A stretch of 64,000 nt of DNA from Cardinalis cardinalis (Eukaryota; Chordata; Aves; Passeriformes; Cardinalidae). Every line of letters starts with the position of its first letter. Position 1 is the first letter of the stretch. Below are positions 44,201 to 53,717 of this stretch, in pieces. The stretch spans positions 9,283,648 to 9,347,647 of the forward strand of contig JACDOX010000007.1 of the NCBI GenBank assembly GCA_014549065.1. The letters are read 5' to 3'. A program made the position numbers and the translations under genes. The notes under the pieces were generated by a model that searched no databases, was not told the DNA's origin, and worked only from the letters and a program-made list of their open reading frames with translations.

Positions 44201-46450
44201 AGGCGGGTATGTCATATTCTAGGAAACTCTCCACCAGCTCTTGATAGACAATTCAGACTGAAAGTGTTCTGAAGACTGCCTGGCTTGCTGTAGCCAGAAA
44301 AAAAAAAGGGGAATTTGCCATATTTGGAGTATGTGCATGGATGAAGAATCAGGGAAGGAAGAATTATTTGCTTAAAATAATTCTATATTAACCACAGGAT
44401 TATAATATTATTTAGCTTAGTGGAAACAAAAACTAGAGAAGATGAATGAGCACAGAGCTTCCAGGAGGAGCATCAAGTAGTAGGGAGGGTGTTTCAAGGA
44501 TAGGAGAAAAACCTCTTGAAGATCTTCTAGTACATATGCATACTTAATGCAAAGACAGACATGAATCTTAGCTCCACTTTGGGTTCTTTGTCTCTTTGTT
44601 TTTAATGGAGGTGGGGAGCAAAATCACCTTCTTTCCCCAAGTTAATGACTGAGGTGATTTTTTCCTTCCATCTAATGCTTTCAGTTGCTTTCAGTTGGAA
44701 CTCCAAGATGTCCTGTGATTAGATGCAGGAATAGTTTGTTCTTTCTACATGACCTTGTTACATGTTTCTGATGAACAGAGCAAATGGGATTCCAAGCACT
44801 TTTCATTGCACTCTGCTGAGTACACCTTCAATAAGTATTCCTTAATACTTTCAGTACTTATTTCAGCAGGACCCAAAATGTCAGCTTACTGAGATGTATC
44901 CAAAATGTTGCTCGGTTCAATTTGGATTGCCCTTTCCTCACAAAGACTATAAATTATATGATCCATCAGCCTGTTGTATGTTGAATTTTTCAACATAGAT
45001 GGTAATGTTGGTTTTCATGACCTAAACTTCATCAACTTTTATTGAAGTTACAGGTCCAGAATGCTCTAGATCCATATAGACTGTAGATAAAGGATACCCA
45101 CTTTTTTTGTGAGTGGAAGGATAAAGTTATGTTTATTGCCTTCTTCTCACCTATCCCTTTGCGACAGTTCAGAGGCAGGGTTGCCCTACAACTTCAGTGC
45201 CCCTGTGAGCCATTCCCTTGCCCTTAGCAGTATTGAAAAATCATGTCATCTCAAAGAGTGGCAGAGAGGGAAAGCTGCATTGTTTCCCTTCTTCCATACC
45301 AACCCAGTTGTAGGAGGAACTGGGCTTCACTCCTTTGAAAGGCTTCTTTGGGTGTTATCTGCTCTGCACTCCAGGAATTCACATCATCATCTGATCATGA
45401 ACTCTTCTGGGATAGCACAGTGAATTGGAGTGGGAGGTGTGTGATACACTGTAGGTGACTGAATTAGTGAAAACATTCACATCCAGATTTTTCTAGTGTC
45501 AGTTTACATTATAAGAATAGCTTCTTGTTGCTTGATTCCTGTACAGTATATTGCGTCCAGATCATGTCTGAATAAAGTCATATGGGCAAATTGAGACAAA
45601 GTTTCAGTGTCTGATTTTTAACGCAGAATGTTACTTCTTGATATTTAAGATTCCCCACTCCACCAACAACTAATCTGGCTTTTCTTATTATCGTGTTATT
45701 ATCTGACATTAAAATCGGGAGCTCTTTCCTGCNTTATAAATTATCTCCTCAATATTATTCTCTAAAATATTGGGACTTTTAAATGCTGAAATCTTAAAAG
45801 CAGAAGGCAGCAATGACAGCTGCTATTAGGTTGAAGCAAACTATGAGTGCAAGCATTAAAGAGCATGTTTGCAAAAGAGTTTTAAGGATTTAAGAAATGA
45901 CTGCTCTTGATGTTCAGTGATCTTCAGCTGGAGGGCTTCTGTACTTCCCCAGTGAATAGTGAAATGCTATGTCAGGGCATGTGGTGCTCATCATGCATTT
46001 TAATGCAAATCTGAGTCTGTTTACCCCTTCATACAGCTAAGCCTGAAGTGTTTTCAGAGGGCTTAGATAACTCTTTGCNGCATCTCAGCTCTGCAGATGT
46101 GATAAAGTTAGGCTGAAAGCTAAAACAAGCACTGTGGATAGCATTATGTTAACTGCTGCTATTTTCCTCCAAAGAAATCATGTGATTATGTATGTGTAAG
46201 TATTCAAATTTAGCATCCTTCTGTTTCAAAGAGCTGATTCTGTGCAACAACTATTTTTTTTTCAGATGACTTCTACACATTTGCTGTGTTGCACCCACAC
46301 TTTGCAGAAGAATATCTCTATGCTGATCAGATGGGAGCTGAGAGTGGCTTGAAGACTTCATCTCTTTCTGCTCCTAATGGTATCTGTACTGACTTCAGCC
46401 CTGACAGCGCTGGAGATAGAAGGAGGCCCTTGCAGAAAAAACTGAATTAA
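1..46450 (+). CDS. LPCAT1: LPCAT1, lysophosphatidylcholine acyltransferase 1 (3' part of gene, 11 coding exons; 5' exons outside window)
   Basis: LPCAT1 transfers an acyl chain from acyl-CoA to lysophosphatidylcholine in the ER and on lipid droplets, and makes dipalmitoyl-PC for lung surfactant. Eleven exons with GT-AG borders and matching phases join into about 368 residues, close to the length expected for the human protein (534 aa) from its LIQYIRP segment to the end. Visible parts: the acyltransferase motif FPEGTCTNR at 6780-6808, the VPVQPVVLRYPNKL segment, an EF-hand with loop DENEAGVIDIRE split by an intron, further degenerate EF-hands, and a C-terminal KKLN. The HX4D catalytic motif and the N-terminal membrane segment are not in the window; I looked for the preceding exon in 1-5286 and did not find it. 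LPCAT2 is the nearest alternative, but the residue match and the neighbour CLPTM1L favour LPCAT1. Confidence 0.96.
5186..5224 (+). repeat. G-rich tract just upstream of an LPCAT1 exon
   Basis: The + strand carries GGG, an eight-G run at 5197-5204, several GG pairs and a final GGGGG at 5220-5224, ending 62 bases before the exon at 5287. In the transcript this would be a G-rich intronic element able to fold as an irregular quadruplex or bind hnRNP-type factors. The role is inferred. Confidence 0.5.
5287..5399 (+). CDS. LPCAT1: LPCAT1 coding exon (first in window; probably exon 4)
   Basis: The acceptor is TTCAG before 5287 and the donor is GT at 5400. The first two bases finish a codon split with the upstream exon, then 37 codons run from LIKYIRPVFV to GKWPQ and end in phase 0. 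This is the stretch between the HX4D and EGTC motifs of the acyltransferase domain and includes the arginine-rich SRSDQDSRRK segment, nearly identical to the human protein. The exon number assumes 14 exons as in human, counted back from the last. Confidence 0.97.
5400..6770 (+). other. LPCAT1 intron
   Basis: GT-AG intron of about 1.4 kb, AT-rich. Nothing recognisable beyond splice signals. Confidence 0.85.
6771..6831 (+). CDS. LPCAT1: LPCAT1 coding exon with EGTC acyltransferase motif
   Basis: The acceptor is TTCAAG before 6771 and the donor is GTAGGT at 6832. Twenty codons plus one base encode IMIFPEGTCTNRSCLITFKP. The FPEGTCTNR block is the conserved motif that, with the upstream HX4D, forms the acyl-CoA and lysophospholipid binding site of this acyltransferase family. 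It looks intact. Confidence 0.97.
6832..9230 (+). other. LPCAT1 intron
   Basis: GT-AG intron of about 2.4 kb. A T-run followed by a C-run at 7111-7126 and a short imperfect tandem copy of CTCTAGTTCAAT around 8684-8711 are the only patterns seen. Confidence 0.85.
9231..9289 (+). CDS. LPCAT1: LPCAT1 coding exon
   Basis: The acceptor is CTTCTAG before 9231 and the donor is GTAAGT at 9290. Two bases complete a Gly codon split with the previous exon, followed by 19 codons (AFIPGVPVQPVVLRYPNKL), phase 0 at the end. This holds the VPVQPV motif, the last conserved block of the acyltransferase fold. It differs from human at few positions (GVP for GAP). Confidence 0.97.
9290..14059 (+). other. LPCAT1 intron
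   Basis: GT-AG intron of about 4.8 kb. It contains one CR1 tail (12325-12455). Short open frames at 10926 and 11307-11617 resemble no known protein. The rest is unremarkable AT-rich sequence. Confidence 0.85.
12325..12455 (+). mobile_element. CR1 LINE 3' end fragment
   Basis: The order of phrases is that of the CR1 3' UTR: TTCAAGGTCAGGTTGGATGG, a GAGCTCTGGCCAAC-like block, GTGTCCCTG-like and GCAGGGG blocks, then AAGGTCCCTTCCAA near the end. It is plus-strand, truncated at the 5' side and diverged, and the usual terminal octamer repeats are decayed. Confidence 0.85.
14060..14094 (+). CDS. LPCAT1: LPCAT1 short coding exon (35 bp)
   Basis: The acceptor is TTCTTAG before 14060 and the donor is GTAAGT at 14095. 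Eleven codons plus two bases encode DTITWTWQGPG and the start of an Ala codon, matching the human protein exactly. It is short and lies between introns of about 4.8 and 2.5 kb, so ORF-based finders miss it. Confidence 0.95.
14095..16595 (+). other. LPCAT1 intron
   Basis: GT-AG intron of about 2.5 kb, AT-rich with short T runs (for example 14341-14352). Nothing else recognised. Confidence 0.85.
16596..16650 (+). CDS. LPCAT1: LPCAT1 coding exon
   Basis: A pyrimidine-rich tract and TTTTAG precede 16596; the donor is GTCAGT at 16651. One base completes the split Ala codon, then 18 codons (FEILWLTLCQFHNSVEIE) follow. The segment is strongly conserved with human and ends in phase 0. Confidence 0.95.
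16651..20516 (+). other. LPCAT1 intron with copy A of a dispersed repeat
   Basis: GT-AG intron of about 3.9 kb. Holds repeat copy A (18044-18329) and a small imperfect repeat of TTTAAAAACACAGCTA at 19323-19338 and 19357-19372. The 158-codon minus-strand open frame at 17694-18170 overlaps copy A and looks accidental. Confidence 0.85.
18044..18329. repeat. Dispersed direct repeat, copy A
   Basis: This stretch closely matches 21960-22227 in the same orientation. It starts CTGTGTTAATGTGAATGG, has a central GGATATCAAAGTTTTGAAG and ends CTGGAGCTGTAGCAGTTG; similarity stops abruptly on both sides. The two copies differ by substitutions and small indels, so they are not an assembly duplicate. The family is not recognised: either an unnamed interspersed repeat or an old local duplication. 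Confidence 0.8.
20517..20599 (+). CDS. LPCAT1: LPCAT1 coding exon
   Basis: The acceptor is ATGCAG before 20517 and the donor is GTAAGT at 20600. It encodes 27 codons from FLPVYIPSEEE to RVMA plus two bases of a Glu codon. The n at 20583 is the first base of the NGG codon in the NNVRRVMA block; Arg is expected from human. Confidence 0.96.
21960..22227. repeat. Dispersed direct repeat, copy B
   Basis: Partner of 18044-18329 with shared ends and order. It is about 18 bp shorter, mainly from small internal deletions. It lies in the next intron, about 3.9 kb downstream. Flanks outside the shared block are unrelated to those of copy A, so the duplicated unit is just this block. Confidence 0.8.
25655..26025 (+). 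mobile_element. CR1 LINE fragment
   Basis: Plus-strand CR1 3' region. GGCTGAGGGAGCTGGGG-like start, then the GAAGGCTCAGGGGGATCTTA block, GAGGAAATGGCCTCAAGCTG, AGGTTCAGGTTGAACATCAG, AATTTCTTCATGGAAAG, GGGCTGCCCAGGGAGATG and a final GACCTCATAGGTCTTTTCCC. These follow in the order known for avian CR1. It is truncated at the 5' end. Confidence 0.9.
26214..26248. repeat. Short tandem duplication (20-bp period)
   Basis: GCAACACTCTGGTTT occurs at 26214-26228 and again at 26234-26248, separated by GAACT. A local duplication of two copies. Confidence 0.8.
29262..29370. repeat. AT-rich imperfect repeat patch
   Basis: The words TATAATACAGATTACAT, ATATTACATCTTGTATAATACTAT and ATAGATTATTATAATAC recur in overlapping, irregular form. 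It looks like a degenerate low-complexity or minisatellite-like patch. Confidence 0.55.
31208..31333 (+). CDS. LPCAT1: LPCAT1 coding exon
   Basis: The acceptor is TTCAAG before 31208 and the donor is GTGAGC at 31334. It encodes 41 codons (ALGVPVTDYT ... LEFAKLVRSL), with split Glu and Gly codons at its two ends. It lies between the acyltransferase domain and the EF-hand region and is closely conserved with human (LALAEGQLRLPSDTC). Confidence 0.96.
31334..36826 (+). other. LPCAT1 intron
   Basis: GT-AG intron of about 5.5 kb. A T-rich simple stretch lies at 36051-36104. Open frames at 34284-34655 (minus), 35054-35386 and 35902-36240 (plus) have no recognisable domain and no splice context. No clear mobile element was seen. 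Confidence 0.85.
36051..36104. repeat. T-rich simple repeat
   Basis: Runs of T broken by G, including TTGTTGTTGTTGTT and an 18-base T run. Low-complexity sequence. Confidence 0.85.
36827..36980 (+). CDS. LPCAT1: LPCAT1 coding exon leading into EF-hand 1
   Basis: The acceptor is TTATAG before 36827 and the donor is GTAAGA at 36981. Fifty-one codons run from LKPETLEDDLDKY to MFALFDE. The last two residues (DE) begin the calcium-binding loop finished by the next exon. The middle (MKMKKKMVDLKEFSAYLEFPVS) is more diverged from human than its flanks and lysine-rich. The n at 36857 is the third base of a CTN Leu codon, so the residue is certain. Confidence 0.95.
36981..37851 (+). other. LPCAT1 intron splitting the EF-hand loop
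   Basis: GT-AG intron of about 0.9 kb that interrupts the EF-hand 1 loop after its second residue. Nothing else recognised. Confidence 0.88.
37852..37950 (+). CDS. LPCAT1: LPCAT1 coding exon, EF-hand 1 loop
   Basis: The acceptor is TTCACAG before 37852 and the donor is GTAAGC at 37951. Thirty-three codons (NEAGVIDIREFVIALSVVC ... TIQLAFQ) complete the EF-hand loop. With the preceding DE, the loop has acidic or polar residues at positions 1, 3, 9 and 12 and Gly at 6, so it looks able to bind calcium. Confidence 0.96.
37951..41892 (+). other. LPCAT1 intron with a CR1
   Basis: GT-AG intron of about 3.9 kb, containing the longest CR1 copy of the window (39845-40605). The rest is AT-rich and unremarkable. 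Confidence 0.85.
39845..40605 (+). mobile_element. CR1 LINE, 5'-truncated copy with remnant of ORF2 3' end
   Basis: About 760 bp in plus orientation. The left part still reads as the C-terminal end of the CR1 reverse-transcriptase ORF in one frame (GPAPGEENP... LESSSAEKDLG motif, and HLECCVQFWAP further on). The right part is the CR1 3' region, with GAGGAGCAATGGCCATAAA, GCACTGGAACAGGCTTCCCA and GGTTGTGGAGTCTCCC. Four n bases and indels make it clearly inactive. It lacks the terminal octamers. Confidence 0.93.
41893..42031 (+). CDS. LPCAT1: LPCAT1 coding exon, second EF-hand region
   Basis: The acceptor is TTCATAG before 41893 and the donor is GTAAGT at 42032. Forty-six codons (LYQSEGGTVTEEDLAHILKT ... 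KKGKITY) plus one base. The loops here lack the usual Asp at position 1 or have Lys and Thr at ligand positions, so they look degenerate, as in the mammalian protein. The n at 42008 is the middle base of a GNG codon (Glu expected; Ala, Gly or Val possible). Confidence 0.95.
42032..46265 (+). other. LPCAT1 last intron
   Basis: GT-AG intron of about 4.2 kb. AT-rich, with no recognised mobile element; a short doubled word GCTTTCAGTT occurs near 44680. Open frames at 43515-43974 and 45109-45423 have no recognisable domain. Confidence 0.85.
46266..46450 (+). CDS. LPCAT1: LPCAT1 terminal coding exon with stop
   Basis: A T-rich tract and TTTCAG precede 46266. Two bases complete a split Asp codon, then 60 codons lead to TAA at 46448-46450. 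Conserved blocks are FAEEYLYADQ and PNGICTDFSP. The protein ends in QKKLN, where human ends in KKLD, an ER-retrieval-type dilysine tail; the lysines are kept. Confidence 0.96.
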
Positions 46451-47922
46451 CACTACAACTGTTACCTTCCTCTCCTGGTGAGAGGGTTGTATTTTCTTGG
46501 GATTTTCATAAGTCACTCCAATTATACAGCAAATACCAGTTTTGTGTGTGAAAGTTCTACCTGAATACCATCCTTTGAATCATATGTGCTATGTTTAACA
46601 ACGTGTTCCAGGTTACTTTGGGAAAGGTGTTTTTTATTTTTTTTTTGAGAAGGTCTTTGAAAGGCAAAAATATGAATGTGCTTCATTATTAATGTTCGTA
46701 TTTAAAAGGAAGCGACACAACTTATTTATATTCCATTGGCTAGTTCCATGTACCGAGTGTCGCACAAACTGTGCATGCATAAAGAAAATGTAGCTACTAT
46801 GGTGTAAAGTGCACTTTGGTGATTAGTGTTTTCCCTAGTTATGGGGATGTTTATTTGGGGCCAAACTTTGCTGTCCATATCTGAATAGTCAGTCTTGTTG
46901 ATTTTGGTGGGAATTATTCTCTTGAGCAAGGCAAGCATACTTTGGCCCTTTGTTTTGGTTTCAGTGAACAGTTTGGAAACAGTAATACAAAAACTCGCTA
47001 AGGATTACTTTTTTATTTTTATTGCTGAATGACAAAATTGTTTCTCTTTCCATGGTAGAATGAAAAGGAGAGGCTTCTTAATCTCTCACCCCAGCACTTT
47101 TCTACTGTAATCTTCCGGATGCAATTAAACATGAATTCTTTCCAAACTGACATGCCACATACTGTTTGAAAATACATAACTGAGCTGTTTGTGCTTTTCT
47201 CTCATAACCAATCCAAATCACATCCACACAACATTTTATGGGAGATGTATACAGAGCTATATTTGATTGAGATTTATCAGGAATCACAGATTTCTTTTGT
47301 AGCAAGCCTGTACAGATAACATAGCATGGAATACAGCATGGAAACTTTGGTGTATCAGCACAAGTTGGAAGAGNTTGCAGTCACCTCAGAGGCCAAGCCA
47401 GCAGCAAGTTGCAGAACATCCTGAAGAAGTGCTAGTTAAATCTCTATAGCAACATTACATATACTTCATATGTATATGTAAGCTTAGAATAGTTTAGAAC
47501 TGTTTAAAAAAAACACCACACTTGTATTAATAACATGTATGTTTCCTTTTGTAAAGCCAGATGCCTTAACTGCTACTGGAGGTCTCAGAGAAAAATCTAG
47601 ATTATTATAAAACCACAGAGCTTCATTGATTAGGAAATGTGACAGAAGCCTCAAGGAGTAGGAGGGAGGACTCTGTCACAAAATAACTGTGATGCCAACT
47701 CTGCTTCCAAACAAAAAATCTTTTAAGTCATTTCTGACCAGTTTTATAGGTTTAGTGCATGGAAAACTCTTGAGATTATTTAGCAAAGGATGTCTGTTTG
47801 TACCAAATGCTTTTATAAGTATTTTTTAAATAGCAGGTGTTTTAAAGCTCATTAGGGTATTGGAATGTGTCCTTAGAAATCCTCAACTGTTTGTGGCAGG
47901 TCTCCAAACTGGAACTGGCTTT

Positions 47923-47928
47923 AATAAA
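47923..47928 (+). promoter_or_regulatory. Candidate LPCAT1 polyadenylation signal
   Basis: An AATAAA hexamer lies about 1.47 kb after the LPCAT1 stop, followed by GT-containing sequence within about 50 bases. The 3' UTR length this implies is reasonable, but the hexamer is common in AT-rich DNA and no transcript evidence is available. A second candidate lies at 53712. Confidence 0.35.
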
Positions 47929-48339
47929 GAGGGTAGGAGGAAAAAAATGTAAGAAAATATGCTTTATGAGGGCATGTGGAGGTAATAATTAAATTTTTGA
48001 TTTATCCAGGTGACAAAAGCCAAGCTCACAGGGCAGCAGAAGACTCACTAGCAAGATTTGAATTAAAACTGAAAATGGAAAATAGGAGAAATTGATTGGA
48101 AAAAATAAGGTGCATGAGAAACTACACTTAAGTAGGAATAAAAAAAAACAACTCAGCTGCACAGAGGAGGAGTGAGTTATTACTGTGCTATATCTGGAGG
48201 CAGGGATGGCACAGAATATGTCAAACTGAGCACTGTTAACTCTCTGCTGCAGAAAAGATGCTCATGATGGGGGGGTGCAGCAGCATGTAGCCTGTGAGAA
48301 GCAGGGTGGTATTTCTTTGTTACCAAGATGTGATAAGGT

Positions 48340-48800
48340 CTTACCTGAGGTACCTGTTCATATTGGGGCACCTGAGAGAGATGGGGTGTAAATTAATAAA
48401 GTCTGGAGGACAGAAAGTACTTAGAAAGAGATCAAAAGTACNCTTTAATCCAAAGAAGAGGAGACTAAAGGAAGATGTGAAGAGTCTTTGAATATGGAAA
48501 AAGTTGCTATAGAGGAAATAAGAACACTCTTCTCCACAAGGATGGTAGATGCTAGCCGTTAATTGAAAAGGCATGTTAAGAATTAGGAAAAGTCTCTCAC
48601 AATATGCCTTATTAAGCTAAGGAGAAGGGTTTCAGGTGAGGTGAACAGCCTGCCCTTCTTCACTAGAGGAAGGAAGTTTTTGAAACTGGAGTTTTTGGAA
48701 ACAGAAAAGACAGAGAGCTTGAGTAGAGACACTTGATTTTGCTGATGATGCCCCAGGGTTACAGGGAGATGTCCCTGAGGTCTGTTTTCTGTATTTACAC
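48340..48800 (+). mobile_element. Probable ancient CR1-like LINE fragment
   Basis: The order of features recalls old CR1 3' regions: a GAAGAGGAGACTAAAGGAAGAT block, a GAATATGGAAAAAGTTGCTA block, AATTAGGAAAAGTCTCTC, a GTGAACAGCCTGCCCTTCTTC block and a late CCCAGGGTTACAGGGAGATG. It is heavily diverged, so family and borders are uncertain. Confidence 0.45.
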
Positions 48801-51800
48801 AGTATGTAAGGGAAGGCAGGTGTAGTCTGGACATACTGTATCGCTACAGGACTGTGGCACATGGCTCAAGCTGGCTAAGGTAGTTATATTTGCTTTGTAT
48901 GTGAGCTTGGGAATGTGAGAATTTCTGAATGCAGGGAACAAGAGTTCCTCAACATGTGTCTGGAAAGAAGAAAGAGGTAAGCTTAGAACCCTGTGGACAA
49001 CTCTGAAGTGAGAGAAGCTCCAAAGAAAGAGATACGTTGACCACATCTGTGAAAAAGCAAAGAAAGGTGATTGAAGTTGGCTAAATACAAGTGTGTCTAA
49101 TTTGCATGTGTGGTGTGAGTAACTTGAGGATCTGTTTGATGAAAACCCATAGGTTCATTGACTTATTTTTTTTATTTTTATTTGTGAGGTGTTTTGTAAC
49201 GTGGTGAGTGCANTGGCTGTACTTGCGTGCACCTAAGCTGTACAGAGTGCCTTGGAGGGCGCTGCAGCCTGTAGCAGATGGGCCCTTGAACAGGCTCCAC
49301 AAAGAGGCACTGAAAGTCCCGTGCACCTGTGAGCTCGGTCCAGAGCTGCTGCTGGAGAAGGTTGCTGACCAGCACAAGGCACAAGCAAGTACTCTTGGGG
49401 GATTAAAACTCATTTAAAAATTGGTGGATTAAATCATTAAAAAGAAAAAGGCTTAAGACAAAACAGCAGATTCTGGAAGGAAATGTGATTCTCCCTCTTC
49501 TGAGAAATTACTGAATGAGTTAAAGACATAATAGGAGGAATGATAGGATGAAGGATCAGCCTGCATGGAAACGTTGTTAGATCACATATCATGTCACAAA
49601 AGTTGAGATTAATTAATATAATTCCATTAATTTTAGCATTTGTGGTATATCATATTAGACTGCCTTGTAGTGAGAGAGAAGCCACATCACCGCAGGGTGG
49701 TGAACTCAGGCTCTTGAGGGCAGAGGCCTGTAACACATCACATGACTGCAGCCATACTCTTGTTACAGCTCATCCATCAAACCCCAGCTGCAGAAGTGTT
49801 TCAGTAGTTCCTGATGAGAAGCCTTTTTAGAGGCATCGACTGTGGAGAAGCTGGATTGTGACAGTCAAGTTTCAGTGACCTGATGCAAAGATGCAAAGTC
49901 AGAGTAGAAGTGAAAACTTCCTTTCCCCTTCACCAAACACTGACATGTAAATGCTTTCCATTAAAATACTACTGATTTTAGAGGCAGATAGGTATATTTT
50001 AACCCATCAACACCNCCTAAATTTACAAGGGGACATAAATAGTTGCTAACTCTGCTTAACTTAAATGATCCTTATACAAAAAAAATGCAGTGATATGAAG
50101 GCATTTGACATTTCTGATGAGCATTTTTGTACTCTTATGTAACACTGCCATCCCTTGCCAGTACTTGCATCAACCTGAATTTTTACATATTGTATGAGAT
50201 ACCCAGCCAAGGCACTGGGTATCTCTTCTCATATGCCTGAACAAGTATTTAAAGTTACCCAGAAAACCACCAAATCCAAAATATCTGAAGTTTGGGAGGT
50301 GGGGGGGGTGTTTGGATTTTGTTGTTTAATTTATATTTTTTCAAACATAATGGAACCCTACTAAAACCAAACAAAGGCTTGGTAGGTGCAAATCATGTTT
50401 AAACCACTGTCTCTAGCATGGTATGGCAAGTGTTATTACAGATTTTTTTGGGAAGTCTGTTGCTGTAACAGATAAGTTTAAAACACTTCATAGGAAATTT
50501 ATAAGCCTGATGGAGAAACTAGGCTGAACTCTTAGTTTTTTGTTAATTAATTATAGTATATGTTTTAGATGCATTTATTGTAGCTAGAATGATCTAGGTG
50601 TGATAAATAGCAACCAGACGTGTGGGTGTTTGCTAATCCCATTTTCAAGGTATAAATCCTTAGGTCACGGGGGTTGAAAAGGACACGTGTGCAGTGAGGA
50701 AGTGATGCAACCTCTTTAGTGACACAGCTGCCAGAAGTAAATACCTAAGTGTCACACAGAGCTCTTTATTAATACCTTCATGCAAGCTGAATAACTTTGT
50801 TAGCTAGTTTAGGCATTGGGGTGGTTGGAGTATTTTTGTATTCACAAAATGCAGTAAATATTTTCCTGTAAAAGTCATTGCTGCACTTCAACATCTGATA
50901 AACTTATAAAGCAGGTGTGGTTTTATATATTTATGAGTTCCTTGATAAGTTTATCTTTGGTATTGCCAGTAAATTATTCTTCCTACTTTTATATTACCAT
51001 GTGGTAACTGTAGCTTCTCATATTAACTGTTTTAGTCACCTTCTGCTCTCTGCTCCTTCAAAAATAGCATCCTCATAAAAGGACAAATTAAAAAAAAAGG
51101 CAAAAAAAGCCACCTGCCATGACTTAAAAAATACTAGTTGCAGAACTCCAGTAGCATGTGCTGTAGATCCTGTGATCTCAGAAAAAAACTGTAAGCACAG
51201 CTTTGCATATGTTATGGGACTAAACTAGGCTGGAGAGAAAACTAAATTCTGGTTTAAAGTTTTGACCAACTNAGTTCAATTTTTCTTTAGCTCAGAGTGT
51301 CAGTCATAATACTTTCTGAAATGTTGCATTTTACCTAATGTGAACCCTCTGTTTTTTTCTCTAGCAGAGCTTTCATGAGTGTTCTAGAAACAGGAAATGA
51401 CAAATATACTAGCCAAGAGTTCTACATTGGCAAAATTCAAATTTGGCTCCTGAAGCCATATTGAGGCACAGAAGTTCCCTGTGAACCAGGCATTTCAAGT
51501 AGTTGGTTACTTTTCAGGTATCTGAACCTCAGCTGATTAGGAAGACTTAAATTAACAAATTATTCTGAATAAATCACTACAAAAAAANCCCAGAAGAATA
51601 GAAAATGGAAGTAAGTGTTGTCATCAGTGCCATTGGTAATTAGTTACTAATTAATTGAATTATTAATTGATCAGTCCAGCAAAACTGCAAGATCTGTTTC
51701 ACATATGAGCAAGAAGGCTTACATTCAGGTAATTTTGCTGTCCTGACTAGGTAGAATTTAAGCCAGGTGGTCTTTACTCGGAGGGTGATTTCTTGAAGGT

Positions 51801-53437
51801 ACTGCAACATCTCAGTAATGTCTTGGTCACTGACAGTGGAGATTTCATCTTCTCACCCTGCCTTTTTTTTCTTTGAATTATGGAGAAAAGTATTCAAACC
51901 ATGACAGGAACCCTGTAGGATCTTCTTACAGGTAAACACCCTCCAGCACCACCTCAGAGATACAAAGGTGATAGTTCTGTGTAATAGTTATGGTGGTGAA
52001 CTGGAAATACAGTGCTGGTCACCAACACCTTGTGGTCAAACCATGTATAAATGATAATACTGAGTTAAAACTACTGAGAGAACACAGCAGCAAACAGGAC
52101 ATCCTTTAGATGTGTTTGGAATTGGGTCTGTGAGTATTTCCTGTATCTCATAGTGCTGAAGTTGAGACAGTTGCTTTCTCTGGGAAACATTTCAGGTTTC
52201 TTTCAAGGTACTAACTACTTGGACTTCTTCTAGNAGAGGAATGATTTGTTTTGTAGAAAGCAGCTTCTTTTTCCCCAGATGGCGAGATGTGTTTTATCAT
52301 GTGTAATGAGATTAAACTGAAATGGGTGATACCAAGAAAGCAGAGGATATAAGAGGCTTATAAAATACAGGGTTTATGTTTCTGTGAGATATGCTGACAC
52401 ATTTCTGCATATTGTTGACACTGCCTAGATTGTCTTGCAAGTCCATTATGCAAAATCCTTTTACTAGTTGTGTGGTGGCAGTGGCTGTTTATTCCACTTT
52501 CCTTAGCAGGGTGGCAGAGCAGAGTATTCCTGTGCAGACCAACTTTGGGGTAGAGATGTATTTGCAGTTTTAAAATNATCACTGTCTGGGAACAGAAACA
52601 GTAGAATTATCTTAGCACTGATTGCACCTCAGTAAGTTATTCCTGTTACATAACTTAGCTCTTTGGGGGTATTTTTTTATTATCACAGTTATCATGCTTT
52701 ATTCTGAGCTAAGTTGAACAGAGCCATATGAACATCAGAGCTCACTTGAGATAGCTTGGGGATCTCAAAAAAGGTGCTGTATGATAATCTATTGGTAGGG
52801 TGTTACATTTCAGTTTTTTCACTTTGACCAAAAATGTCAGAAGCAAGAGAAAAAAGTCATGACTTCTGTAATACTCTATTTTTATACTGTCAATGGGGTG
52901 TTATTTAAGAGTGCCAGTTCTGAGCCAAAGTCAGCTAAAGAAAAATCAGGCTGAACTTCTGATTCCGAACCAGCAAGTAGAAAATCCCATCCATGCCCAG
53001 CATGGCAGCTGGCCTTTTCCCACAGTAAAGGATCTTTTCCACCTCTTGGGCTGGTGAATTCAGTTTACTGTATCCCTAGTTTTTGCTTGTGCTGTCTGTT
53101 CTTTGTAGGTTTGTTGCAGCCAGAGGGAGACCCTGCTGCCTCCTAAGCTGAAGTGACATTCATGGACTTTTCTCCCTGAGCCGGCAGCAGCAGGTGAATA
53201 TTCGAGTCCTATTCTGGTATTGCTACCCAAAACTAAACTAGTTTAGTTCGTGCCTGCCATTAGGTACAGAACTGCTTTTTCTTTTCATACACTTCAACCA
53301 TTGCAGGTGTGTCCAGGTGACAGCAGGTCTGAAAGAGCTTATGAGATTGTCCTCGTTCCTGTGAGCAACAAGACATTAAATTTAGAAGTATTAGAAGTTT
53401 ACAGTGAAACCTTAAATTGGATTGACTCCTGACTCAC

Positions 53438-53456
53438 TATATATATATATATATAT
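53438..53456. repeat. TA dinucleotide microsatellite
   Basis: An uninterrupted TA tract of about nine and a half units. Confidence 0.95.
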
Positions 53457-53711
53457 CACTTTCAGTGTGAGCCTGCTCACTTCCGTGTTCCACATGCAGG
53501 ATCTATAAATGTGATTGCAAACAAAATCTCCTCATGGATACCGAAGAAAGCTGATGCTCAGACACTTTTCATCCTACCATGGTACAGGAAATGAAATTCG
53601 TCTGACAATAGGTTGTTTCTAAGTCTATGAATGTATATGGGGAAAACCCAAATACATGTCTTTTATTCACTATCCAGCATGAAGACAATTTTGTATTTTA
53701 AATGCTAAAGA

Positions 53712-53717
53712 AATAAA
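53712..53717 (+). promoter_or_regulatory. Candidate distal polyadenylation signal
   Basis: AATAAA is followed within about 40 bases by a T-rich and GT-rich stretch (53747-53776), a typical downstream element. If used by LPCAT1 it would give a 3' UTR of about 7.3 kb. It could also be chance. Confidence 0.25.

Noticed and set aside
36827..46450. LPCAT2 instead of LPCAT1
   Set aside because: Both share EF-hands and the EGTC motif, but the residues follow LPCAT1 through the whole length, including the PNGxCxDFSP and KKL tail, and CLPTM1L is the LPCAT1 neighbour.
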